Position numbers and translations under genes: made by a program
Source: an uncultured Bacteroidales bacterium
GTDB taxonomy: Bacteria; Bacteroidota; Bacteroidia; Bacteroidales; Muribaculaceae
DNA: 13,873 bases
NCBI GenBank assembly: GCA_900554845.1
Contig: USIY01000036.1
Location: 1-13,873 of the forward strand
Direction: 5' to 3'
Shown here: positions 1-7,045 of the stretch, piece by piece
Position numbering within the stretch: the first letter of the stretch is position 1
Layout: every line of letters starts with the position of its first letter
Notes under the pieces: generated by a model
Seen by the model: the letters and a program-made list of their open reading frames with translations, nothing else
Databases searched by the model: none
Told to the model about the DNA's origin: nothing

Positions 1-1329
1 TATTATGATGTAGTGGAGCGGACGTTGTACAACGGTCTTATTTCCGGTGTCGCACTTGACGGAGGTGCGTTCTTCTATCCTAATCCTCTGGAGTCGATGG
101 GCCAGCATCAGCGCCAGCCTTGGTTCGGATGCGCATGTTGTCCGTCGAACATCGCGAGGTTTATTCCGTCGCTCCCCGGTTATGTATACGCCGTGAAGAA
201 CGACGATATTTATGTAAATCTTTATATGGCCAATACCGGAACACTGGATGTAAACGGAAAGAAAGTGGTTCTGAGTCAGGAAGGCAATTATCCTTGGAAC
301 GGAGATATAACAATCAAGATAGACCGCAATAACGCCGGTGAATTCGGACTGAAATTACGTATTCCCGGTTGGGTGAAGAATCAACCGGTTCCGAGTGACC
401 TTTATTATTATAACGACAACAAGCGCCTGGGGTATACTGTGAAAGTCAACGGAGTCGCAGCCAACGGCACTCTGACACCTGACGGATATTATACGATCGA
501 CCGCAAATGGAAGAAAGGCGACAAGGTTGAAGTTCATTTTGACATGGAACCGAGAACTGTTATGGCAAACAATAAGGTCGAGGCAGACCGTGGGCGCATT
601 GCCGTGGAGCGCGGACCAATCGTCTATTGCGCTGAATTCCCCGACAATGATTTTGAAGTGCTCAGCGCCTTCATGAATCAGAATCCTAAATTCACAGAAA
701 AATACAGCTCCGACAAATTGTACGGAATTGTAGAACTTAGCACGGACGCACAGGTACTGAGTTACGATGACAAGGGAAGGCTGACCGCCAAGGATGTCAA
801 ACTGAACATGATACCTTACTATGCCTGGAACCATCGCGGCCGTGGACAGATGGCTGTATGGCTGCCGCAGCAGCTTAACGCCGCCCGTCCCGTGATGCCT
901 CCCACAAAGGCATCCAAGAGCAAGGTTTCCGTATCCGGCGAACCCTCCTCTGTATCCTCGCTTACCGACGGCCTGGTGCCGAAAGATGAGAACGATCGTT
1001 CCATGCCTTATTATCATTGGTGGCCCAAGCAGGGTACAACGGAATGGGTTGTCTATGAATTCCCCGAGACTCAGTCTGTTGGTAGTTCAACTGTTTATTG
1101 GTATGATGACGGTCCTTGGGGCGGATGTCGCGTTCCGAAGAGCTGGAAAATATATTATAAGGACCAGACCGGCAAATGGCAGCCCGTAACTGGAGTCGCT
1201 AAATATCCCACAGTAAAAGGAAGTGCAAACCGTGTGGAGTTCGACATTGTGAAAACCGACGGTCTCAAACTGGAAGTGGTTCTTCCCGATGATAATTCAA
1301 CAGGAATTTTCGAGTGGGAGGTCGACTAA
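1..1329 (+). CDS. GH127 family beta-L-arabinofuranosidase-type glycosidase, 3' part
   Basis: The frame is open from base 1 and the start lies outside the window, so 442 C-terminal residues are visible. The motif WFGCACCPSN (cysteines at visible residues 44, 46 and 47) is the cysteine cluster of GH127 (DUF1680), where such cysteines bind zinc and one is the catalytic nucleophile. By analogy with HypBA1 this would be the middle cysteine, residue 46. The upstream zinc-binding Glu/Cys and the acid/base Glu are off the window. A beta-sandwich region follows (about 60-290), then a C-terminal jelly-roll-like domain (about 310-442) resembling a discoidin/F5-8C carbohydrate-binding fold. The family releases L-arabinofuranose from plant glycans or glycoproteins, usually in the periplasm of Bacteroidales. 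Whether a signal peptide or a PUL lies upstream cannot be seen. Exact substrate is inferred; GH127 activities vary. Confidence 0.88.
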   Translation, partial: YYDVVERTLYNGLISGVALDGGAFFYPNPLESMGQHQRQPWFGCACCPSNIARFIPSLPGYVYAVKNDDIYVNLYMANTGTLDVNGKKVVLSQEGNYPWNGDITIKIDRNNAGEFGLKLRIPGWVKNQPVPSDLYYYNDNKRLGYTVKVNGVAANGTLTPDGYYTIDRKWKKGDKVEVHFDMEPRTVMANNKVEADRGRIAVERGPIVYCAEFPDNDFEVLSAFMNQNPKFTEKYSSDKLYGIVELSTDAQVLSYDDKGRLTAKDVKLNMIPYYAWNHRGRGQMAVWLPQQLNAARPVMPPTKASKSKVSVSGEPSSVSSLTDGLVPKDENDRSMPYYHWWPKQGTTEWVVYEFPETQSVGSSTVYWYDDGPWGGCRVPKSWKIYYKDQTGKWQPVTGVAKYPTVKGSANRVEFDIVKTDGLKLEVVLPDDNSTGIFEWEVD

Positions 1330-1358
1330 ACAGAAAATAAGAATATTAATATTATATG

Positions 1359-1389
1359 AAAGCGCCGAGGCTTCAAGCTCCGGCGCTTT
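1359..1389. terminator. Intrinsic terminator between convergent genes
   Basis: A perfect 9-bp stem, AAAGCGCCG (1359-1367) with CGGCGCTTT (1381-1389), encloses a 13-nt loop and is followed by a short T tract. It starts 30 bp after the glycosidase stop. It also lies 33 bp beyond the stop of the minus-strand mlaF. The A/T edges of the stem let it act in both directions, so it probably serves both convergent genes. Confidence 0.8.
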
Positions 1390-1421
1390 TATTGGTTCAT
1401 ATGATGTTTTGTTTTTGAAAT

Positions 1422-2207
1422 TTATGTTCGATCTTTTTGCATCTCATACTCATGGACAAGAACACGCTTCACTTCTTTGAAAAGCTTTGAGGCGAAGACA
1501 AAATCGTTCAGTGCTTTATTGTCGGAGCGGAAAATATTGCTGTCGTTTCCTGTCCATTCATTACGTCCTTGATTTATGAACACGATGTTCTCGCCGATAC
1601 CAAGAACAGAGTTCATATCGTGGGTATTGATTATTGTGGTCATCCCATATTCATGAGTGATGTCGCTGAGCAGATCATCGATAAGGAGGGAAGTCTTGGG
1701 ATCAAGGCCGGAGTTGGGTTCGTCGCAAAATAGATATTTGGGATTCAAGGCGATCGCTCTTGCGATGGCTACGCGTTTCTGCATGCCGCCGGAGATTTCG
1801 CTTGGATACTTGTCGTCGGCATTGGAAAGGCCTACGCGTTTTATACAGAAATAAGCACGCTCCAGTTGTTCCTGATGGGTCAGAGGGCTGAACATCTTGA
1901 GCGGGAACATGACGTTGCCAAGAACTGTCTCATTGTCGAACAGAGCCGATCCCTGGAACAACACGCCGATTTCAGTGCGCAACTGCCGTTTCTGATTCGT
2001 GTCGAGCGATCGGAACCTGCGGCCGTCGTACAGAATCTCGCCTTCTTCAGGAGTCAATAGTCCGATAAGGCATTTCATGAACACAGTTTTGCCCGATCCG
2101 GACTGTCCTATGATAAGATTGGTCTTGCCATCTTCGAACTTAGCCGATATATTGAACAGAATCTGCTGTCCGTCAAACCATTTGGATACGTTACGAGCCT
2201 CAATCAT
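1422..2207 (-). CDS. mlaF: MlaF-type ABC transporter ATPase (MCE phospholipid transport)
   Basis: The 261-aa nucleotide-binding subunit shows Walker A GQSGSGKT (34-41), Q-loop Gln85, signature SGGMQKR (139-145), Walker B YLFCDEP (158-164) followed by NSGLDP, and switch His196. The SGGMQKR signature with a DEPNSGLDP stretch is characteristic of MlaF (Ttg2A) proteins. The protein would hydrolyse ATP at the cytoplasmic face to drive phospholipid movement between the inner membrane and an MCE protein. Its ATG overlaps the mlaE stop by 4 bp, so the two are translationally coupled. The C-terminal tail beyond about 240 is basic and unassigned. MlaD, the third core subunit, lies about 3.2 kb away on the opposite strand (6146-7045). 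Family call is firm; the physiological direction of transport is not shown by sequence. Confidence 0.93.
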   Translation of the reverse strand: MIEARNVSKWFDGQQILFNISAKFEDGKTNLIIGQSGSGKTVFMKCLIGLLTPEEGEILYDGRRFRSLDTNQKRQLRTEIGVLFQGSALFDNETVLGNVMFPLKMFSPLTHQEQLERAYFCIKRVGLSNADDKYPSEISGGMQKRVAIARAIALNPKYLFCDEPNSGLDPKTSLLIDDLLSDITHEYGMTTIINTHDMNSVLGIGENIVFINQGRNEWTGNDSNIFRSDNKALNDFVFASKLFKEVKRVLVHEYEMQKDRT

Positions 2208-2950
2208 TGCAACAACAGTTTTGTTAATATAACATCCGCCAGGAGAATAATAATCGAACTTGAGACCACAGCTTTAGTACTGGCTTGGCCCACTTCAAGA
2301 GCCCCTCCTTTGACATAGAAACCGTAATAGGCGGAAATCGAAGTGATTAAGAAAGCGAACACAAGACACTTGATCAAGGAATACCATATGTACCATTCAT
2401 TGAAAAATGACTGAATTCCGAACACATACGTGTCCATTGTCAGCATATTGGTGAATTCCGCGATGATGCCGCCGCCGATAAGTCCGAAAAACATCGACAG
2501 TACACCCAAAACCGGAATGAACAGCACGAAGCCGATAATTTTGGGCAACACTATGAAGTTGGCAGAATTAATACCCATGATCTCCATGGCGTCGATCTGC
2601 TCTGTGACACGCATTGTGCCGATTTCTGACGATATATTGCTGCCGACTTTTCCCGCCAATATCAAGCACATCATAGTGGAGGAGAACTCAAGGATAAGGA
2701 TTTCGCGCGTGGCCAGACCTGTAGCGTATTTGGGAATCAATGGCGACACTATATTAATAGTCATCTGTATACAAATAACCGCCCCTATAAATAAGGATAT
2801 GATGATTACAAGGGGTATGGAGTTGACTCCAAGTTTATATATTTCTTTTACCAGACTTTTAAAGAATTCTCTCCATTTGTCCGGTATTCGGAACACCTGT
2901 GTCAGAAACAGACAGTATTCTCCTAATGTTTTTATGTATGATGAAAACAT
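2204..2950 (-). CDS. mlaE: MlaE-type permease (MCE phospholipid transport)
   Basis: The 248-aa integral membrane protein has the MlaE/YrbE permease signature EIGTMRVTEQIDAMEIMGIN (109-128). It has hydrophobic segments at roughly 44-66, 85-105, 135-165, 193-212 and 228-246, normal for the family. It forms the inner-membrane channel that binds MlaF on the cytoplasmic side and an MlaD ring on the periplasmic side. It is the first gene of a minus-strand pair. The ATG at 2950 is preceded by a TAACTTTG element 24 bp upstream on the same strand. Its 3' end overlaps mlaF by 4 bp. Confidence 0.93.
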   Translation of the reverse strand: MFSSYIKTLGEYCLFLTQVFRIPDKWREFFKSLVKEIYKLGVNSIPLVIIISLFIGAVICIQMTINIVSPLIPKYATGLATREILILEFSSTMMCLILAGKVGSNISSEIGTMRVTEQIDAMEIMGINSANFIVLPKIIGFVLFIPVLGVLSMFFGLIGGGIIAEFTNMLTMDTYVFGIQSFFNEWYIWYSLIKCLVFAFLITSISAYYGFYVKGGALEVGQASTKAVVSSSIIILLADVILTKLLLQ

Positions 2951-2973
2951 GCTTTTGTTCTCTTAATTTGATG

Positions 2974-2981
2974 CAAAGTTA
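2974..2981 (-). promoter_or_regulatory. Putative mlaEF promoter (-7 element)
   Basis: Read on the minus strand this is TAACTTTG, an exact match to the Bacteroidetes -7 consensus TAnnTTTG, ending 23 bp before the mlaE ATG. About 20 bp further upstream there is only a weak -33 candidate (TTTAG rather than TTTG). It lies within the spacing of the divergent udk promoter, so the two would compete for RNA polymerase. Confidence 0.55.
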
Positions 2982-2989
2982 GTAAAAAA

Positions 2990-3021
2990 TTTGTTGTCTA
3001 AAGTAGTTTTTTGTAATTTTG
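2990..3021 (+). promoter_or_regulatory. Promoter of the udk-lptB-...-folB operon
   Basis: TTTG (2990-2993) and TAATTTTG (3014-3021) are separated by 20 bp, an exact Bacteroidetes -33/-7 pair. Transcription would begin near 3027-3029, giving a leader of about 45 nt to the udk ATG at 3073. It is the only good consensus promoter found before the tightly spaced plus-strand genes up to 10372. Confidence 0.7.
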
Positions 3022-3072
3022 TGCTTGAGTTACGGAGTCTGCGCATTGCGGAGTCCGATAAAATATACGAGT

Positions 3073-3681
3073 ATGTTGGTAATCGGTATAGCCGGCGGCA
3101 CAGGCTCCGGCAAGACCACTGTGGTCAGGAAAATAATAGAGGCGCTTCCTCCGGGCGAGGTAAGTGTGATACCGCAGGATTGTTACTACAAGGACAATGC
3201 GCACATACCTTTGGAAGATCGTCTTGTCATGAACTATGACGAACCCGCTTCCATAGAATGGACTCTTCTGACCAAGCATCTGCGGGAGCTAAAGGAGGGT
3301 AAGACCATGAAAATGCCCACTTATGATTTCATTACTTGTTCGCGGCTGAAGGAAACAATAACTTTGAAGCCTACGGAAGTAGTGGTGGTGGAAGGCATTT
3401 TGGTTCTGACGGACAGGAACCTGCGTGACTTGATGGATGTCAAGGTGTTTGTGGACGCCGAGGCGGACGAGCGTCTGATCCGTGTGATTCATCGCGATTG
3501 TATAGAACGTAATCGTACGCCGCAAATGGTGATCGACCGTTATCTTGAGACTCTAAAGCCTATGCATGAACTATACATAGAGCCCTCAAAACGTTATGCG
3601 GATCTTATCGTGCCACAGGGTGGAAACAACAATGTGGCCATTAAGCTGCTGACCGATTACATTAGATCGTTGTTGAAATGA
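3073..3681 (+). CDS. udk: Uridine kinase
   Basis: The 202-aa P-loop kinase phosphorylates uridine and cytidine to UMP and CMP in pyrimidine salvage. Visible are Walker A GGTGSGKT (8-15), the nucleoside-site stretch QDCYYKD (35-41), YDF followed by a serine and arginine (84-91), EGIL (108-111), and a LID-like arginine-rich segment DERLIRVIHRDCIERNR (132-148). These are standard for Udk. I chose ATG 3073 because the protein then begins MLVIGIAGGTGSGKT as in homologues. A longer in-frame TTG start at 3019 would lie inside the -7 promoter element and add unrelated residues. First gene of the plus-strand operon; its stop overlaps the lptB ATG. Confidence 0.93.
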   Translation: MLVIGIAGGTGSGKTTVVRKIIEALPPGEVSVIPQDCYYKDNAHIPLEDRLVMNYDEPASIEWTLLTKHLRELKEGKTMKMPTYDFITCSRLKETITLKPTEVVVVEGILVLTDRNLRDLMDVKVFVDAEADERLIRVIHRDCIERNRTPQMVIDRYLETLKPMHELYIEPSKRYADLIVPQGGNNNVAIKLLTDYIRSLLK

Positions 3682-4622
3682 AGCTGTTCGGATTCGGACA
3701 TAAACAATTGAACAAGGACGCCGAAGAGCGCCCCGAGAAGCTTACGCCCGAAGAGGAACAGGACTTGAACGGTATTGTTCCCGATCAAGAAGCAAAAGAG
3801 GTTACGACAGAAGAAGAAATAGTCTCTCTGGATGGATCAATTGTATTGGAATCCTCATCCGTTACTCCGGAACCGGGAATATTGCGTACAAAGGACCTGG
3901 TCAAGAAGTATGGTAAACGCACGGTGGCCAGTCACGTAAGCATATATGTGAAGCAGGGGGAAATTGTGGGATTGTTGGGTCCGAACGGAGCGGGGAAGAC
4001 CACTACGTTCTATATGACTGTAGGATTGATCAGTCCTAATGAAGGCAGGGTCTATCTCGAAGGGGAGGACATCACGGGATTCCCGGTTTATAAACGCGCT
4101 CAGTTGGGAATAGGTTATCTGCCACAGGAGGCTTCGGTGTTCCGCACCTTAAGTGTAGAGAACAATATACGAGCCATTCTTGAGATGACCAACACCAGCA
4201 AAGAGTATCAGAAAGAAAAGCTGGAGCAACTTATATCTGAGTTTAAACTTGAGAAAGTCCGACATAACAGAGGAAGCAATCTTTCAGGAGGAGAACGGCG
4301 CAGGACAGAGATAGCGAGATGTCTGGCCATCAATCCGAAGTTTATAATGCTTGACGAACCGTTTGCAGCGGTTGACCCCATCGCGGTCGAGGATATACAG
4401 TCGGTTGTGTATCACCTTAAGGAGCGCAACATCGGAGTCTTGATCACGGACCATAAAGCCGATTCAATTCTCGGTATTACCGACAGGGCCTATATGCTTT
4501 TCGAAGGTAAAGTGCTGTTTCAGGGAACCAGTGAGGAACTTGTTGCAAATCCGATTGTGAGGGAGAAGTACCTCGGACGGGACTTCGTGTTTATCAAGAA
4601 AAAATTTGAAGATTTACAATAG
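3678..4622 (+). CDS. lptB: LptB-type ABC ATPase of LPS export, with acidic N-terminal extension
   Basis: The 314-aa protein has an LptB-like ATPase core from about residue 68: Walker A GPNGAGKT (101-108), the GIGYLPQEASVFRTLSV Q-loop region (144-160) typical of LptB, signature LSGGERRR (202-209), Walker B FIMLDEPFAAVDP (222-234) and switch His259. LptB energises extraction of lipopolysaccharide from the inner membrane by LptFG. The usual family length is about 240-250 aa. Here about 67 extra N-terminal residues precede the core and are rich in Glu and Asp with little hydrophobicity, probably disordered. The ATG overlaps the udk stop (ATGA) and no internal Met occurs before 113, so the long form seems real. 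The next gene overlaps its stop by one base. Confidence 0.92.
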   Translation: MKLFGFGHKQLNKDAEERPEKLTPEEEQDLNGIVPDQEAKEVTTEEEIVSLDGSIVLESSSVTPEPGILRTKDLVKKYGKRTVASHVSIYVKQGEIVGLLGPNGAGKTTTFYMTVGLISPNEGRVYLEGEDITGFPVYKRAQLGIGYLPQEASVFRTLSVENNIRAILEMTNTSKEYQKEKLEQLISEFKLEKVRHNRGSNLSGGERRRTEIARCLAINPKFIMLDEPFAAVDPIAVEDIQSVVYHLKERNIGVLITDHKADSILGITDRAYMLFEGKVLFQGTSEELVANPIVREKYLGRDFVFIKKKFEDLQ

Positions 4623-6094
4623 TGAGTATCATAAAGAAAATATTATCCTTAGTTGCCGGAGTCATGGTACTGTCGTGCGGAAGTATATACGCAGGACAAG
4701 ACCCATTGCCTTCACAAGGGAAGTCGCATAAGAGTAATGAATTTACAGTCGTGATCGACGCCGGTCATGGAGGTCATGACATTGGAGCCACTGATAACGG
4801 TATCCGTGAAAAAGATGTGAATCTTGGAGTGGCAACGAAACTTGCCGGATTGTTGGCCAAGAATCGAAAAGATGTGAAGGTTGTGATGACTCGTGACAAG
4901 GATGAGTTCATATCATTACAGGAACGGGCCAACATAGCAAATCGGAATCGTGCGGATCTCTTTATCTCCATACATACTAATTCAGTGGACAAGAGCAATC
5001 CTAACAGAAAGAAAGTGGAGGGAGCTTCTGTCTATGCATTGGGTCTGCATAAGGACGCGGATAATCTAAAAGTTGCCCGGCGTGAGAATGCCGTGATAGA
5101 ACTTGAGAGTAACTACGAACAGAAATATTCCGGATTCGACCCCAAGAAAGATGAATCGTACATCATCTTCGAAATGGCGCAGAAACGCAATTTGGGACAT
5201 AGTCTTAAATTTGCCGGTGAGGCGCAAAAGCAGCTTGTCAGTGTGGCGCAACGCGCTGACCGGGGTGTGAAGCAAGCAGGATTTTGGGTGTTATGGGCTA
5301 CCTCTATGCCTTCGGTTCTCGTTGAACTGGATTTTATATGCAATCCTTCAAGCGCTAAGTTCATCGGCAGCGACGAGGGCCAGAAAAAAATGGCGAAAGC
5401 GTTGTTCAACGCCATAGAATCTTATGAGGCTTCCGTGAATCACACTGTGAAAGACACCGAGGTTAAAAAAGACGTTAAGAAAGACAACGGGAAAAAATCA
5501 AAGAAAAGCAAGAAAAAAAAGGATAAAAAAAAGAAGAAATCAGGTAAGGCAGACGATAATATAGAAGCAGTCGTAGATACTCCTGTGGTCGAAGTATCCG
5601 AAGATGATGCCGTTCCGGTTCTCGTTTCTTCGTCCAACGACTCCAGATCTATAAAATCTTCTCAGGAAAAATCCACAACTAACAGTCGCAGTTATAATTT
5701 TGCTGAAGCCAGAAGAAACACTTTGCCGGTTGGCCAGAGAAAACGTCGTTCCGCAAGTTCGAAGAAGGTAAGTGATAGCCGTGACGTCAACGGTAAAGAG
5801 ATAGTGCTTCGTTCCGAAGATGCATTTCTTGCTAAAGTCGAAATCAAAAAGATCGAGAAAGCAGAACCGGTTATAGCAAGTAGTGAACCGGAGCAGCCGG
5901 TGACCAACAATAAAAAAAAGAAGAACAAGAAACAGATAGAAGACAAGAAGTCGGCAGATAAAGCTGATTCCAAAAACGGTGTTAAGCATATATTTGTGTC
6001 GTCCACTGGTAAAGTTTCGGCTGCCGCTCCCGACAAAGAAAAAAGCAAACGACACACTTCTTTGGCAGGGAAACGCAAACATAGTAAAAACTAA
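4622..6094 (+). CDS. N-acetylmuramoyl-L-alanine amidase (Amidase_3) with lysine-rich C-terminal extension
   Basis: The GTG start overlaps the lptB stop (TAGTG), and the 490-aa product begins with a signal peptide. Cleavage is either by signal peptidase I after SIYA (24) or, less likely, at the non-canonical lipobox VLSC (16-19). The Amidase_3 domain (about 42-268) has zinc ligands His49 (DAGHGG), Glu63 (REKDVNLG) and His118 (SIHTNS), and the catalytic Glu235 (VLVELDFICN). A helical insertion at about 150-215 resembles the regulatory helix of AmiA/AmiC proteins. It would cleave the amide bond between MurNAc and the stem peptide in the periplasm, e.g. at the septum. Residues 270-490 are low complexity: a Lys block (281-309), an acidic/Ser stretch, then more Lys/Arg patches. 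No LysM or SPOR domain is recognisable there. Adjacent to mlaD. Confidence 0.9.
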   Translation: MSIIKKILSLVAGVMVLSCGSIYAGQDPLPSQGKSHKSNEFTVVIDAGHGGHDIGATDNGIREKDVNLGVATKLAGLLAKNRKDVKVVMTRDKDEFISLQERANIANRNRADLFISIHTNSVDKSNPNRKKVEGASVYALGLHKDADNLKVARRENAVIELESNYEQKYSGFDPKKDESYIIFEMAQKRNLGHSLKFAGEAQKQLVSVAQRADRGVKQAGFWVLWATSMPSVLVELDFICNPSSAKFIGSDEGQKKMAKALFNAIESYEASVNHTVKDTEVKKDVKKDNGKKSKKSKKKKDKKKKKSGKADDNIEAVVDTPVVEVSEDDAVPVLVSSSNDSRSIKSSQEKSTTNSRSYNFAEARRNTLPVGQRKRRSASSKKVSDSRDVNGKEIVLRSEDAFLAKVEIKKIEKAEPVIASSEPEQPVTNNKKKKNKKQIEDKKSADKADSKNGVKHIFVSSTGKVSAAAPDKEKSKRHTSLAGKRKHSKN

Positions 6095-6133
6095 TCTGTA
6101 AAAATAACAATCAGTTATAAATCAGTCATTAAC

Positions 6134-6137
6134 GAGG
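6134..6137 (+). promoter_or_regulatory. Ribosome binding site of mlaD
   Basis: GAGG lies 8 bp before the ATG at 6146, one of the few purine-rich sites at a good distance from a start in this window. It supports 6146 as the start, and it fits the fact that this gene is separated by 51 bp from the amidase instead of being coupled by overlap. Confidence 0.5.
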
Positions 6138-6145
6138 TAAATAAC

Positions 6146-7045
6146 ATGAAGAAATATAATAAGGAATTCATGATCGGGCTGAGTGTCATAATCGCGGGCT
6201 TGATCTTGTTTTTCGGAATAGATTATCTTAAGGGTATCAATTTGCTTAATCCTTCGCATTTTTATGTTGTAAAAGCAAAGAATGTCTCGGGGCTGGAACA
6301 GTCTGCTCCCGTTACGATCAATGGCTATAAAGTGGGACAAGTACGTGAAATATCATATGATTATGATAATCCTGGCAATATAAAGATATTGCTTGCCGTG
6401 AATGACAAGCTGAAGCTTCCCGAGGGTTCATATGCCAAAATGGCGTCGACGCTTTTGAGCGGCGCGTACATTGATTTAGTGATGGGTGAAGGTAGCGCTA
6501 AACTTGAAAATGGAAGCGAGATTCCTCTCGAATCAAGCAAGGACATAATGGATGCGCTGACCCAGGACATGCTGCCCAAGGTAAACAATATGATACCTCA
6601 TATAGATTCGCTGATTTCCAATCTTAATTCTTTGGTTGCTGATCCCGCTTTAATCGCTTCCATACGTCGTCTCGATGGAATAACGGCTAATGTTGAAGGC
6701 CTGACGGCCGGACTCCAGACCACTGTCAGAAAGGATGTCCCTCCCATTATGCGTAATGCAAGGAATTTTACATTCAAAATAGATTCGTTGAGCACCAACC
6801 TCATTGCATTGTCGAATACATTGAACCAGTTGCCGTTGGTGTCCACGATGGATAATGTAAATCAGCTTACAGATCAGTTGTCCATATTCTCAAGACAGCT
6901 TAATGACAAGAATTCAACATTGGGAATGTTGACAAATGATCCGGAATTGTATAACCGTTTGAACAGGGTTGCCGCAGATGTGGATTCTTTGATAGTGGAC
7001 ATCAAGAGGAATCCGAAACGTTACATTTCTATTAAGGTATTCTAA
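6146..7045 (+). CDS. mlaD: MlaD-type MCE domain protein
   Basis: The 299-aa protein has one N-terminal membrane helix (about 9-27, after MKKYNKEFM) and an MCE domain (about 37-115) with the characteristic run VTINGYKVGQVREI and the turn TLLSGAYIDLVMGEG. A long, mostly helical C-terminal region (about 133-290) follows. MCE proteins form hexameric rings in the periplasm that shuttle phospholipids and dock on MlaE/MlaF. The partner genes mlaE and mlaF are in this window on the other strand, so a complete inner-membrane MlaFED core is encoded here. MlaB and MlaC homologues are not seen; Bacteroidetes often lack a recognisable STAS subunit. The stop codon is directly followed by the next ATG with no gap. 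Confidence 0.92.
   Translation: MKKYNKEFMIGLSVIIAGLILFFGIDYLKGINLLNPSHFYVVKAKNVSGLEQSAPVTINGYKVGQVREISYDYDNPGNIKILLAVNDKLKLPEGSYAKMASTLLSGAYIDLVMGEGSAKLENGSEIPLESSKDIMDALTQDMLPKVNNMIPHIDSLISNLNSLVADPALIASIRRLDGITANVEGLTAGLQTTVRKDVPPIMRNARNFTFKIDSLSTNLIALSNTLNQLPLVSTMDNVNQLTDQLSIFSRQLNDKNSTLGMLTNDPELYNRLNRVAADVDSLIVDIKRNPKRYISIKVF

Noticed and set aside
23..34. Palindrome CGTTGTACAACG resembling the one at 13068-13079
   Set aside because: It encodes the conserved TLYNG stretch of GH127 and is best explained by codon use; the shared core is too short to claim a common operator.
355..1017. 220-codon minus-strand open frame
   Set aside because: It is antisense to the GH127 coding sequence, whose domains are recognisable throughout this stretch.
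2430..2966. 178-codon plus-strand open frame
   Set aside because: It is antisense to mlaE, which has clear family motifs; no independent signal supports the plus-strand frame.
3019..3072. Upstream TTG start extending uridine kinase by 18 residues
   Set aside because: The TTG is inside the TAATTTTG promoter element and would not be transcribed; the homologous start MLVIGIAGGTGSGKT is at 3073.
5488..5541. A-rich repeat-like tract considered as a sequencing artefact or frameshift
   Set aside because: The reading frame continues without interruption through it to a natural stop at 6094, so no frameshift is evident; only length variability remains possible.
5540..6082. 180-codon minus-strand open frame
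   Set aside because: It arises antisense to the Lys/Ser-rich amidase tail, giving a Phe-rich low-complexity product.
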